This document shows, piece by piece, positions 26,268 through 35,159 of a stretch of DNA of 64,000 nucleotides (position 1 is the first letter of the stretch; every line of letters starts with the position of its first letter). This DNA comes from Bacteroidales bacterium UBA4116 (GTDB taxonomy: Bacteria; Bacteroidota; Bacteroidia; Bacteroidales; Tannerellaceae). The notes under the pieces were generated by a model that saw only the letters and a program-made list of their open reading frames with translations, had not been told where the DNA came from and made no database searches. The DNA is taken from NCBI GenBank assembly GCA_002381645.1, contig DFXE01000007.1:121201-185200 (forward strand), read 5' to 3'. The position numbers were made by a program, and so were the translations under genes.

Positions 26268-26285
26268 GGATGTCTCCCGACATCC
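26268..26285. repeat. short perfect hairpin after the FKBP lipoprotein gene
   Basis: GGATGTC-TCCC-GACATCC is a 7-bp perfect stem with a 4-nt loop, 22 bp after the stop. It lacks a U-tract, so termination by this hairpin alone is doubtful. Confidence 0.45.
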
Positions 26286-26322
26286 CCTAACCAACTTTGT
26301 TAACCTTAAATCTAATACTATT

Positions 26323-26385
26323 ATGAAAAAACCACAATACAAAGATACTGTCTCAGCAAGCATTTGTCAAGGTTTTTGCGGATAA
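26323..26385 (+). CDS. possible 20-residue peptide
   Basis: A frame encoding MKKPQYKDTVSASICQGFCG follows an AT-rich leader, with stop TAA at 26383. The composition (lysine-rich start, C-terminal CxxxC-G) is peptide-like, and the leader resembles those in front of envelope genes in this phylum. No maturation enzyme or transporter is nearby. It lies in the 243-bp gap between the FKBP lipoprotein gene and ribF. Translation is unproven. Confidence 0.25.
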   Translation: MKKPQYKDTVSASICQGFCG

Positions 26386-26488
26386 TATATGTTAAGCACA
26401 GGTGCTTTTATATCCAAAAAATGTTAGCTAACATAAAACTACATATATCACTATTAAATTCTGCTAAATTTAACACTTTTGCAAGCGA

Positions 26489-27409
26489 ATGATCGTTGTA
26501 AATGATATAAACGGTTTGAATACCGGAGGGCTGGCTGCAACCATCGGTTTTTTTGACGGAGTACACCTGGGCCACCAGTTCCTCATTAAAGAAATGATAC
26601 GGATTGCACAGATGCGTGGAATACCCTCAGCCGTGATAACGTTCCGTGAGCACCCCCGTAAGATACTGCAGGATGACTACCAGCCTAAACTGCTTAATTC
26701 GTTCACGGAGAAACTGGAACATCTCGAAAAAACGGGTATTGATTATTGTATCGTACTGGATTTCACAATAGAATTGTCGCATTACTCCGCGCGCGATTTC
26801 ATCATTTCCGTGCTATCGGAACAGTTGCATATACAAACACTGCTCATAGGATACGACCACCGGTTCGGACATGACCGCAGTGAAGGTTTTGAACAATACA
26901 AAGCATACGGTGATGCATGCGGAATGGAAGTAATTGAAGTGTCACGTTTTATCGAAGATAAAATCGCCGTCAGTTCGTCGGAAATAAGGAAACAACTTGC
27001 TGCCTCGGAAGTGGAAGCGGCCGCCCGGTTGCTTACCTATCCGTACCGGCTGAAAGGCACAATCATCAGCGGATATAAAGTAGGGCGTACACTCGGTTTT
27101 CCTACGGCAAATATACAGGTGGACGAACCGTTTAAGATCATTCCGGGCATTGGGGTATATGCTGTATGGGTATATCTGCAGGATAAGCGGTATAAAGGGA
27201 TGTTATATATCGGCAACAGACCCACGCTGAACAACGGAAATTCGCTGGAAGTAAACATCCTCGATTTTAACGGTGACATTTATAATAATGAAATTTCCGT
27301 CTCCTTTATCTATTATCTTCGCGGAGATATACGTTTCGATTCACTGGAAGCGTTAAAGCAGCAATTGGAAAAAGACAGGATGGAAGTGGAAGAAAGATTA
27401 ACTGAATAA
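26489..27409 (+). CDS. ribF: bifunctional riboflavin kinase / FAD synthetase
   Basis: Makes FMN and then FAD from riboflavin. The N-terminal nucleotidyltransferase domain shows ATIGFFDGVHLGHQ and a GYDHRFGHDR motif. The C-terminal kinase domain shows GTIISGYKVGRTLGFPTANI and a GMLYIGNRPT segment. At 306 residues it is a standard bacterial fusion. The promoter is unclear and no FMN riboswitch is visible upstream. Confidence 0.96.
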   Translation: MIVVNDINGLNTGGLAATIGFFDGVHLGHQFLIKEMIRIAQMRGIPSAVITFREHPRKILQDDYQPKLLNSFTEKLEHLEKTGIDYCIVLDFTIELSHYSARDFIISVLSEQLHIQTLLIGYDHRFGHDRSEGFEQYKAYGDACGMEVIEVSRFIEDKIAVSSSEIRKQLAASEVEAAARLLTYPYRLKGTIISGYKVGRTLGFPTANIQVDEPFKIIPGIGVYAVWVYLQDKRYKGMLYIGNRPTLNNGNSLEVNILDFNGDIYNNEISVSFIYYLRGDIRFDSLEALKQQLEKDRMEVEERLTE

Positions 27410-27510
27410 TTCAGTAACTCAATAATTCATTAATTGAATAAATCAATAAATTAACCATTGCCCGCAGAGTTAAGTATTAATCGCTAAACGTTAATCATTA
27501 ATTTTGAATC

Positions 27511-28560
27511 ATGTTTTACGAAGCTATAGATATATTAAAAGAAATGATCTCACGCCCTTCTTTCAGCAGGGAGGAGGATGGGGTGGCAGATTACCTTCAA
27601 CAGGTATGGCAGAAGGAAGGTTATGAAGTAAACCGGAAAGGAAACAACTTATGGATCACCTCGCCCGGATTCAACCCGAAGAAACCTACCCTGCTGCTGA
27701 ACTCGCACATCGATACGGTAAAGCCGGTAGAGGGATGGACAAAAGACCCGTTTACGCCTGAAGAAGGTGACGACGATAAACTATACGGGCTGGGCAGTAA
27801 CGATGCCGGGGCAAGTGTCGTATCCTTATATGCCGCCTTCCGCATATTATCGCAAACGGAACAGGCTTATAACCTGATTTTCCTGGCTTCATGCGAAGAA
27901 GAAGTTTCGGGAAAGGAAGGCGTTGAAAGCGCGTTGAAAGCGCTGCCTCCTATAGCATTTGCTGTTGTGGGCGAGCCTACCGGCATGCAGCCTGCCGTAG
28001 CTGAAAAAGGGTTGATGGTGCTGGATGGCACCGCTATAGGAAAAGCGGGGCATGCCGCACGGAACGAGGGTGTAAACGCTATCAGCATAGCGATGGAAGA
28101 CATCCGTTGGTTTCATTCGTTTCGTTTCCCGGATGAGAGTGATTTCCTGGGGCCGGTAAATATGAGCGTAACGATGATCCATGCCGGAACCCAGCATAAT
28201 GTAATTCCGGATAAATGTGAATTTACGGTAGATATCCGCAGCAATGAATTTTATTCCAACGAACAGCTTTACGAACGGATCAGGAACGAAGTAAAGAGTG
28301 ACGTAAAGGCGCGCAGTTTCCGCCTGAATTCTACCCGTACGGACACCAGCCACCCTTTTGTAAAAAGGGCGTTGCTGCTGGGCAAAGAACCTTTCGGCTC
28401 TCCCACCCTTAGCGACCAGGCATTGATGCCTTTTCCTTCGGTAAAAATCGGCCCCGGCAATTCCAACCGTTCGCATACGGCGGATGAGTATATCTGGCTG
28501 CCGGAAATACGAGAAGCCATTGAAACCTATGTAAAGCTTCTCGACGGGCTTAAACTGTAA
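27511..28560 (+). CDS. M20-family acyl-ornithine deacetylase-like amidohydrolase
   Basis: A zinc-dependent deacylase of the ArgE/DapE group. Metal ligands are visible in LLNSHIDTV, GSNDAGAS and CEEEVSG, with a dimerisation domain from about residue 165 and a C-terminal SHTADEYI. Relatives in Bacteroides deacylate N-succinyl- or N-acetyl-ornithine in arginine synthesis, which is the most likely role of this 349-residue protein. No other arginine gene is in the window, so the exact substrate is uncertain. The flippase gene follows after 10 bp. Confidence 0.85.
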   Translation: MFYEAIDILKEMISRPSFSREEDGVADYLQQVWQKEGYEVNRKGNNLWITSPGFNPKKPTLLLNSHIDTVKPVEGWTKDPFTPEEGDDDKLYGLGSNDAGASVVSLYAAFRILSQTEQAYNLIFLASCEEEVSGKEGVESALKALPPIAFAVVGEPTGMQPAVAEKGLMVLDGTAIGKAGHAARNEGVNAISIAMEDIRWFHSFRFPDESDFLGPVNMSVTMIHAGTQHNVIPDKCEFTVDIRSNEFYSNEQLYERIRNEVKSDVKARSFRLNSTRTDTSHPFVKRALLLGKEPFGSPTLSDQALMPFPSVKIGPGNSNRSHTADEYIWLPEIREAIETYVKLLDGLKL

Positions 28561-28570
28561 CCACAAGCGT

Positions 28571-29854
28571 ATGCTGAAAGATATCCTGGAAACTATCGTA
28601 ACCCGTTATCTGATCGCCATACTGAACCTGGCACTGATCTTTATTAATGCCAGGGTACTGGGTATCGAGGGTGTCGGGTTGATAGGGATTATCTGGGCTT
28701 CCATAAGTATTATCGTAATGGTAAACGGCGTACTCGGCGGAAGTACGATCGTTTATTTTATCAACCGGTACCCTGTACGGATGATCTTCCCTATCGCATA
28801 CGCATGGACGTTTATCGGCTCTACTATCGGTTGCGGCTTTATGGGGCTATCGGGTCTCTTACCCCAAGGCTATTTCATGGATATTTACCTGATCACCATA
28901 CTGTATTCGCTGGTGGTAGCGAACTCCCGTTTCCTTTTAGGCAAAGACCGTGTCAAAGCGTTTAACCTTACCAATATGCTACAGGGCGGTTTATTGTTCT
29001 TTATCCTCATATACCTTTATTATATAATGGAAAAAAAAGAGGTGGGTTCGTATGTAGGAGCGCTTTACCTTACCAATGGAATTGCCTTTTTGATAAGCCT
29101 CGCCCTATTGTTCCCTTATTTAAGGAAAGAGGGAAATCCGGTGGATAAACCTGAAAACAAGAAACCTGTGTATTCCATACTCAGGGAAATGTTTCAATAC
29201 GGCTTATGGGGAAGCGCCGATAATATTGCGGAAACCTGTACGGCAAGGTTGAACTATTTTTTTGTGGAACGCTTTGCCGGAATAGCAAGTGTGGGATTAC
29301 TGGATGTGGGGACCAAAATATCGGAAAGCGTATGGAACATCAGCCGGAGTGTGGCTTATATCGAATATAACCGGATTGCCAAAACGGATAGTGTGCCCGA
29401 ACAGAAAAAAATTACCCTGCAATTGTTTAAAGTGACTTTTATAGCCATCACTGCCGTAATGATATGTATCCTGCTGATCCCCGAATGGGTATTCACGGAT
29501 TACTTGTTCAGCCCTGAGTTTAAAGGGATAAAGAAGGTGATAGCAGCCTTATCGGTGGGTATTATCATGTTGGGGTGTAACACTATAGTGGCCCATTATT
29601 TTATCGGAAGCGGAAAGATTAAATATAGTACGGCAAGTTCATGTGTTGGACTTATTATCTTATTAATAGCCGGTTCTTTACTTATACCGGCTTACGGGGT
29701 AACGGGTTCGGCTATCAGTACAAGCATTGCATTCACCTGCATGTTCGCCTTCACCCTCAGCTTGTTTATACGCTCGACCCATAGTTCCTTTAAAGACTTT
29801 TTAGTGACGAAAGAGGATGTGGAATTTATAAAATTAAAACTATCCCGGAAATAA
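28571..29854 (+). CDS. polysaccharide/oligosaccharide flippase-like membrane protein
   Basis: A 427-residue protein with about 12 hydrophobic segments in the MATE/Wzx-like (MurJ/RfbX) fold. It starts LETIVTRYLIAILNLALIFINARVLGIEGVGLIGI, the typical first helix pair of O-antigen flippases. It probably moves lipid-linked sugars across the inner membrane. No glycosyltransferases are adjacent, so the substrate is unknown. The surface proteins at 35-42 kb are predicted glycoproteins, but any link to this gene is speculation. Confidence 0.83.
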   Translation: MLKDILETIVTRYLIAILNLALIFINARVLGIEGVGLIGIIWASISIIVMVNGVLGGSTIVYFINRYPVRMIFPIAYAWTFIGSTIGCGFMGLSGLLPQGYFMDIYLITILYSLVVANSRFLLGKDRVKAFNLTNMLQGGLLFFILIYLYYIMEKKEVGSYVGALYLTNGIAFLISLALLFPYLRKEGNPVDKPENKKPVYSILREMFQYGLWGSADNIAETCTARLNYFFVERFAGIASVGLLDVGTKISESVWNISRSVAYIEYNRIAKTDSVPEQKKITLQLFKVTFIAITAVMICILLIPEWVFTDYLFSPEFKGIKKVIAALSVGIIMLGCNTIVAHYFIGSGKIKYSTASSCVGLIILLIAGSLLIPAYGVTGSAISTSIAFTCMFAFTLSLFIRSTHSSFKDFLVTKEDVEFIKLKLSRK

Positions 29855-29859
29855 TCATC

Positions 29860-31155
29860 TTATTTGGCCAGCCACGATAACGGGTTTTGCTTCACCCGTT
29901 CTTTACGGAGTTCGAAATGTAGTATGGTAGCGTTGTCATCCGAATCCGTATATATCTTTCCGATAGGGTCGCGGGTTTTTACTTTATCCCCGGTCTTCAC
30001 ATATACCTCGCTCAGGTTGGAATATACCGTGAGGTAATTGCCGTGACGCACGATAACCGAATTATTGTAGCCGGGCACCACGAAAACGGTAGTCACCTCG
30101 CCGTTAAATACAGCTCTTGCCTCTGACCCTTCCGTTGTCTGGATGTCGATACCGTTATTATTCACCCTCACATATTTGAGTTCGGGATGTTGTTGTTCGC
30201 CGTATGTTCCCACAATGGTATATTTCCCGGTAACGGGGAACGGCAACCGCCCCCTGTTGCTTGCAAAATTCTCGGATAACTTACGTTCGTCTTTGGTCAT
30301 GGCATAACCGCCTTTGGAATCGGCTTTGCGGATATCTTCTTTGGGTTCGGGTGCTTTCTTCCCCTGTGCCAGCGCTCTTTCCCTTTCACTCTGCTCGCGT
30401 TCGCGGGCGGCACGGGCTTCGGCTTCCGCCTTTGCTATTTCGTCGGCTATCTGTTTTTCAATCTGGCGGTTCAGGGCATCTGCCTGGCGTTGTTTTTTCT
30501 TCAGGTCGGCCTGTAACTCTTTTTGTTTTTTGTTGAGTTCATTTACTTCTTTCCGCTGGGCTTCTTCTTCTGCCTGTAAATTACGATTCTCCGCTTCGCG
30601 GGTTCTCAACAACGTCTGCTTTTCATCGCGCGACTTTTCCAACTCTTCGCGTTTGGCATTAACTTCTTTCTGTTTTCCGATGATTGCGCCCGCCTGCTGC
30701 TTCTGCCAGTCGGCATATTCTCGAAGGTAGCGCATACGGCGCAAGGATTGGGTAAAGTTATCTGCCGACAGGATAAACAACAGTTTATCCTGTGAGGTAT
30801 GCCGCTTTTGTAATCCTTTGACGGATTTACCGTAATTATCACGTTTTACGCCCAACTCTTTTTCAAGTCCGACCAGTTCGGCTATGATCTCTGATATTTC
30901 CTTGTCGATAACTCCTATCTCCTGGTTTAAGATACTGATCACCTTTTTACGCTGGAGTATTTGTTGCGAAAGCAAGTTCAGCCGGTTGAGGGAGTTTTGG
31001 GCCGATTTTTTCGTCTCCGCCAGTAACTGGTTGGTCATCTGTATCTCGGCAAGGGCAGCTTTACGTTGGTTTTCCAATTCCCGTACTTTCGCCGACTTTT
31101 GTCCAAAAGCGGTTAAAACAGAAATCAGGCATATGGCCAACCAAACGTATCTCAT
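29860..31155 (-). CDS. envC: EnvC-like murein hydrolase activator (coiled coil plus degenerate M23)
   Basis: The signal peptide (MRYVWLAICLISVLTAFGQ) is followed by about 250 residues of coiled coil (ELENQRKAALAEIQMTNQLL…, EAEARAAREREQSERERAL). The last ~120 residues are a LytM/M23 domain. That domain has lost the first zinc His (NNGIDIQ instead of HxGID-type), leaving only LHFEL. This agrees with EnvC-type proteins that activate amidases during cell separation rather than cut the wall. It is the last gene of the dut-TPR-DUF4292-envC operon, 3 bp after DUF4292. Confidence 0.88.
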   Translation of the reverse strand: MRYVWLAICLISVLTAFGQKSAKVRELENQRKAALAEIQMTNQLLAETKKSAQNSLNRLNLLSQQILQRKKVISILNQEIGVIDKEISEIIAELVGLEKELGVKRDNYGKSVKGLQKRHTSQDKLLFILSADNFTQSLRRMRYLREYADWQKQQAGAIIGKQKEVNAKREELEKSRDEKQTLLRTREAENRNLQAEEEAQRKEVNELNKKQKELQADLKKKQRQADALNRQIEKQIADEIAKAEAEARAAREREQSERERALAQGKKAPEPKEDIRKADSKGGYAMTKDERKLSENFASNRGRLPFPVTGKYTIVGTYGEQQHPELKYVRVNNNGIDIQTTEGSEARAVFNGEVTTVFVVPGYNNSVIVRHGNYLTVYSNLSEVYVKTGDKVKTRDPIGKIYTDSDDNATILHFELRKERVKQNPLSWLAK

Positions 31156-31158
31156 TTT

Positions 31159-32070
31159 TTATTTCCCGGTAATTCCTTTTATTATTTGTGCAAAGGTAAT
31201 ACGTTTATATTTCACTGGAATGGAATTTTCCATATTTACAGGCACATCTGTCTCAATTTTTGAGAAATTCATCTTTATCCCACCGGCAGAAACACCTTCC
31301 TTTTGCAGATTTACATCCATCATCATCGGAAAGGGCTGGCCGCCGGTCAACCTGAAATCCCTGTAAAGCCATTGCAGTGCATATTTCTCCGACCTGTCGG
31401 TCACATAGGTAGAGAGCAATTTTTCCTCACCGTCGGCCATAAATGTATACAACAGGTCCATGGCATCCTTTATCCGGATCTCGGCCGTTGCACCATCCTG
31501 TTTCAGTTTAAAACGGTTGTACTGCCTTTTTTCTATTGCCCGTTCACCGGGGATAAATATCCTGTTGGTAAACATCGCCTGAAGATTATAAAAATTAAAG
31601 GTGACGGGTGTTTCTCCCTTCAACCCTTCATAACTTTCGGCTACATATCGTTTGTTCATACGGTCTATTACTTTCACGCTATCGGTATTGAATTCCACCC
31701 TGAATACTTCGATACCGAGGAAAGGCTGTACCGAAAGTAAAAAAGCGCTGTCTCTCACCATTCTCACGTCTACTCTTGAACTCATTTCGCGTCCGGGAAT
31801 ATTCAATTCCACGTTTGCCCGCGCGGAAAGTGTATTAAACTGAAAAGCCTGCTTCTGCATCGAATCGAAAAATTCATTATGGGCTTTTGCGTTTCCGATC
31901 TCTACCGTACCTACTTTCTCCTGCGTTTTGCAACTGAAAAGAAACAAAAAGCAGAAAGCGGAAAGCAAAAAGCAGAACGGAACACGCAGGATGGAGAAAT
32001 AACGGATACCCGATCCCGCTGCCTGCTGCGTACTGTCTGGTTCGTACTGCATACTATATTTTTTACTCAT
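31159..32070 (-). CDS. DUF4292 lipoprotein
   Basis: A lipid-anchored protein of a family common in Bacteroidota, distantly like LolB/LppX-type carriers. The role is unknown. The hydrophobic signal stretch (SILRVPFCFLLSAFCFLFLFSC) ends in a lipobox Cys. Before it lies an unusually long N-region of about 25 residues. I use the ATG at 32070, overlapping the TPR stop by 8 bp; ATGs at 32076, 32082 and 32052 are alternatives. The signal DNA consists of near-tandem TCTGCTTTTTG units. Confidence 0.8.
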   Translation of the reverse strand: MSKKYSMQYEPDSTQQAAGSGIRYFSILRVPFCFLLSAFCFLFLFSCKTQEKVGTVEIGNAKAHNEFFDSMQKQAFQFNTLSARANVELNIPGREMSSRVDVRMVRDSAFLLSVQPFLGIEVFRVEFNTDSVKVIDRMNKRYVAESYEGLKGETPVTFNFYNLQAMFTNRIFIPGERAIEKRQYNRFKLKQDGATAEIRIKDAMDLLYTFMADGEEKLLSTYVTDRSEKYALQWLYRDFRLTGGQPFPMMMDVNLQKEGVSAGGIKMNFSKIETDVPVNMENSIPVKYKRITFAQIIKGITGK

Positions 32071-33781
32071 TTTCATCTTCAATGTATTTTTCTTCTGCTA
32101 TTTTACGGTCGAGCACATCTCCGGTCTTACCCATTTCTTTGGCCTTCTTCCATTGTTCAACTGCCTTTTCCTTGTTTCCGGTCATATAAAGGATATCTCC
32201 GTAATGATCTACCAGTTCCGAACTTCCGGTCGTATCTTTCTCAAGTGCACTTTCAATATAAAATTTTGCTAATGTGTAATTACCCTGCCTGAAAAATATC
32301 CAGGCATAGGTATCGAGATAGGTTGCGTTTTCGGGTTCGAGCTTGATCGTTTGCGCACTCATGCGTTCTGCTTTCTTCAGGTCGGTGTTGGCAACTGAAA
32401 GGAAATAGGCGTAATTATTGAGCACCACGATATTTTTGTCGTTATATTTTAAGGCTTCATCATATGCTTCGAAGGCTTTATCCATATCTCCCATCTGGTA
32501 GCTGATATCGCCTATCTGCCCGTAGAAGTCTGACTTTAACGACCGGTTTGCTTCCGGGATTACAGTAAGCCCTTGCCTGTATGTCTCCAGCGCCTTCGGG
32601 TAATTTTCTTCCTGATAATAACCTATGCCGAGGTAAAAATAATATTCCGGAGCATCTGGAAAGAGTTCGATACATTTCTGACAGATACGGATCACTTCCG
32701 GTATGTTTTGCGTCTTCAAAGAAAGATTAAGCAACTGCTGCCATGCCGAGGGATTTTCGGGTTCCATTTCGGTAACCAGCTGAAACTGGAACCTCGCTTC
32801 ATCATTCTTATCCTGCGCCGCGAGCAGCGAACCATACATCAGTTTCAATTCGGTTTCTTCCGGATGCTGTTCGAGAAGGGTTTCGAAGAGGGGGTTCGCA
32901 CTGCGGGTGCTGTCTTTGGACGATTGCAGACGGACAATATAGCGGGATAATATATTTACTTTGGTCTCTACATCGAGTTTATCATTTACCAGGGCATCGC
33001 GTATCTGTGTTTCGGCCGCCTGTTTATCATTTGTGGCTTCGTAATAATTGGCCATAGATACGATAAAATACGGGTTTCCGGGATCTATTGTATTGGCTTT
33101 CTGGTAGGCTTCGTATGCTTTATCTGTTTCTCCTTTTTCAAGGTACAGGTCACCGATAATAAGCTGGTAACGGGCATCCATCGGATATTTTGCCGCAAGC
33201 TTTTCAATCTCTTCGAAAGCCTTGCCGGGTTGTTCAAGTGTCATGTAAAGCCGGTATTTCTGCATCGAAATACCTTCATTCATGCCTACGCTTAATTCCA
33301 GCGCATCATAGGCATCTATTGCTTTTCCTATTTCTCCCTGTTGCGTAAGGGCATCGGCAAGATAGAAATTCAATTCCACCTTTTCGGGATATTTTCCTGC
33401 GAGTTCTTCGTAGACTTCAACGGCTTCGCCGTACATACCCATGTTGCGCGAAAGCGTAGCCAAAGCCATTTTGTAAGTGAAATTGGAGGGATCGTTATCT
33501 ACCGCCTGTTTCAACATCTCCACCGCCTTATCCGGACGTTGCAGCTGCATATAAAAAGACGATAGTTCATATAACACGGGAGCTGCCGTTGAATCTATCG
33601 ACAACGCATGGGTAAATGCGTCGAAAGCCGCATCATATTTACCGGCATTCTTCAGGTTAAGCCCTTCGTAAAAAAAGTAATCGAATTTTCTTTGCTTTTT
33701 GGCATCGTCCGCTTTTACCTCCGTAATGTTAGTTAAAAGCAATACGGTAAAAAGAAAACCGCCTATCAATTGTTTGAACAT
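32063..33781 (-). CDS. exported TPR-repeat protein
   Basis: A 572-residue protein with a signal peptide (…FTVLLLTNITEVKA) and roughly a dozen TPR units. Recognisable units include KAVEMLKQAVDNDPSNFTYKMALA, KAYEAYQKANTIDPGNPYFIVSMA and KAFEAYDEALKYNDKNIVVLNNYAYFL. Such periplasmic TPR scaffolds often work in outer-membrane assembly or cell-wall complexes. Its fixed neighbours (dut upstream, DUF4292 and EnvC downstream) suggest an envelope role, but no specific function can be assigned. Confidence 0.88.
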   Translation of the reverse strand: MFKQLIGGFLFTVLLLTNITEVKADDAKKQRKFDYFFYEGLNLKNAGKYDAAFDAFTHALSIDSTAAPVLYELSSFYMQLQRPDKAVEMLKQAVDNDPSNFTYKMALATLSRNMGMYGEAVEVYEELAGKYPEKVELNFYLADALTQQGEIGKAIDAYDALELSVGMNEGISMQKYRLYMTLEQPGKAFEEIEKLAAKYPMDARYQLIIGDLYLEKGETDKAYEAYQKANTIDPGNPYFIVSMANYYEATNDKQAAETQIRDALVNDKLDVETKVNILSRYIVRLQSSKDSTRSANPLFETLLEQHPEETELKLMYGSLLAAQDKNDEARFQFQLVTEMEPENPSAWQQLLNLSLKTQNIPEVIRICQKCIELFPDAPEYYFYLGIGYYQEENYPKALETYRQGLTVIPEANRSLKSDFYGQIGDISYQMGDMDKAFEAYDEALKYNDKNIVVLNNYAYFLSVANTDLKKAERMSAQTIKLEPENATYLDTYAWIFFRQGNYTLAKFYIESALEKDTTGSSELVDHYGDILYMTGNKEKAVEQWKKAKEMGKTGDVLDRKIAEEKYIEDENE

Positions 33782-33828
33782 ATATATTCGTTTATTAAAT
33801 TAGTTAGAGGGAGAATAAGATAAATGGT

Positions 33829-34263
33829 TTAATGCTTACCTGTATGTCCGAACCCCCCCGCGCCGCGTTCTGTCTGGTCAAGCGCTTCAACATGCTCCCA
33901 CTCCACCCTGCTGTAATTGGTTATGACCATCTGGCATATACGTTCTCCGTCGTTAATGGTAAACGGTTCGGAGGATAAGTTAACCAATATAATCCCGATC
34001 TCTCCCCTGTAGTCGGCATCGATCGTACCGGGTGTGTTCAGCAAGGTTATACCATGCTTCAAGGCTAAGCCACTCCTGGGACGCATCTGAGCCTCAAATC
34101 CTTCCGGAAGGGCGATATAAAGCCCTGTCGGAATGAGTTTACGTTCCATTGGCCCGAGTACGACCGGTATGGTAAGATTGGCACGGATATCCATTCCCGC
34201 AGATAAAGCTGTCGCATATTCCGGCAACGGATGATGAGACGTATTAACGATTTTCACTTTCAT
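33829..34263 (-). CDS. dut: deoxyuridine 5'-triphosphate nucleotidohydrolase
   Basis: Hydrolyses dUTP to dUMP, keeping uracil out of DNA and feeding dTMP synthesis. All motifs are present: AGMDIRA, RPRSGLALKHG, NTPGTIDADYRGEI, GERICQM and the C-terminal glycine-rich GAGGFGHTGKH. I start at the ATG at 34263 (144 residues, the family norm). A longer frame from 34329 would run through the promoter. It is the first gene of the operon ending with envC. Confidence 0.96.
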   Translation of the reverse strand: MKVKIVNTSHHPLPEYATALSAGMDIRANLTIPVVLGPMERKLIPTGLYIALPEGFEAQMRPRSGLALKHGITLLNTPGTIDADYRGEIGIILVNLSSEPFTINDGERICQMVITNYSRVEWEHVEALDQTERGAGGFGHTGKH

Positions 34264-34285
34264 AAGTTTGCCTGATTTTAAGAAG

Positions 34286-34317
34286 CAAAGGTATACAAAA
34301 AACCCGATTGCCAACAA
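34286..34317 (-). promoter_or_regulatory. promoter of the dut operon
   Basis: On the minus strand TACCTTTG (34293-34286) is an exact -7 match, with TTG at 34317-34315 or 34314-34312 giving a 21- or 18-bp spacer. It lies 23 bp before the dut ATG and supports that start. Confidence 0.65.
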
Positions 34318-34402
34318 AAGGTTCATCAATAGGTGTTTATTCCTTTAACGTGCTTTAATGATTCTATGCCTTTCAGGGGGGTATTGTGTATTTATTATAT
34401 AT

Positions 34403-35014
34403 TTAATGTAACCTTCCGCCCCAATCGTTTTCTTTTATAAACGTGGTAACGGTCAGCCTGCTTACATTCAGTATTCTGGCCATGGCCGAATATGAAGTTT
34501 TTTTCTGTAATAACTGCCATATCAGTTCTTCTTTTCCCGTGAGTTTTTTCCGGGTGGATTTACTTCCTTTCGGACGTCCCAACACAATCCCTTCAGCTTT
34601 CTTTCGGGCTAAAGCTTCTTTGGTACGCTGCGATATCAGGTTTCGTTCTATTTCCGCTGAAAGCCCGAATGCAAACGCCAACACTTTCGAGTTTATGTCG
34701 TTTCCCAGCCGGTAATTATCTTTAATTGTCCATACCTGTATATCATGTTTCATACAATAATTCAATATGGACATAATCATCAAAAGGTTTCTTCCCAACC
34801 TAGAAAGCTCCGAACAAACCAAAACATCATTTTTCTTGAGTTTTTTTAACAGTTTCCCCAATTTCCTTTCTTCTATTTCTTTTGTGCCTGATGTGGTTTC
34901 TTCAATCCATTTGTCGATAACGACTTTTTGGTTTTTGCAATAGCTGCTGATCTCATACCGTTGGTTTTCTACACTTTGTTTATCCGAACTTACTCTAATG
35001 TAACCGTAATTCAT
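34403..35014 (-). CDS. serine site-specific recombinase (Mpi-like DNA invertase)
   Basis: A resolvase/invertase-family enzyme. The N-terminal catalytic domain has YIRVSSDKQSVENQ with the nucleophilic Ser near residue 9, SELSRLGRN, and the long E-helix LSAEIERNLISQRTKEALARKKAEG. A C-terminal helix-turn-helix follows (TSYSAMARILNVSRLTVTTFI). The pattern closely resembles Mpi of Bacteroides fragilis, which flips capsule promoters. I start at MNYGYIRVS (35014, 203 residues). It lies directly downstream of surface gene A on the same strand, beyond a terminator. Its likely target is the inverted-repeat promoter at 38805-39012. Confidence 0.93.
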   Translation of the reverse strand: MNYGYIRVSSDKQSVENQRYEISSYCKNQKVVIDKWIEETTSGTKEIEERKLGKLLKKLKKNDVLVCSELSRLGRNLLMIMSILNYCMKHDIQVWTIKDNYRLGNDINSKVLAFAFGLSAEIERNLISQRTKEALARKKAEGIVLGRPKGSKSTRKKLTGKEELIWQLLQKKTSYSAMARILNVSRLTVTTFIKENDWGGRLH

Positions 35015-35089
35015 CCTCTTCTCCTTTTTTTCATTTATAATCATCACCAAAAATAAATTAAACCCCTACAGTAACATCCTAATCCACAC

Positions 35090-35118
35090 AAAAAGCCCCC
35101 TCCAGATACGGAGAGGGC
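35090..35118 (-). terminator. terminator of surface gene A
   Basis: On the minus strand GCCCTCTCC-GTATCT-GGAGGGGGC forms a 9-bp stem with one G-U pair, followed by TTTTT. It lies 42 bp after the gene A stop and separates it from the invertase. Confidence 0.85.
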
Positions 35119-35159
35119 TTTACAATCAACAAATCTTATTCAGATATGCGAATCACTCT

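Noticed and set aside
26489..26500. FMN riboswitch before ribF
   Set aside because: The 243 bp upstream lack the conserved RFN helices; only a short 7-bp hairpin is present.
29860..31155. Active M23 endopeptidase
   Set aside because: The first zinc-binding His is replaced by Asn, so an EnvC-type activator is the better call.
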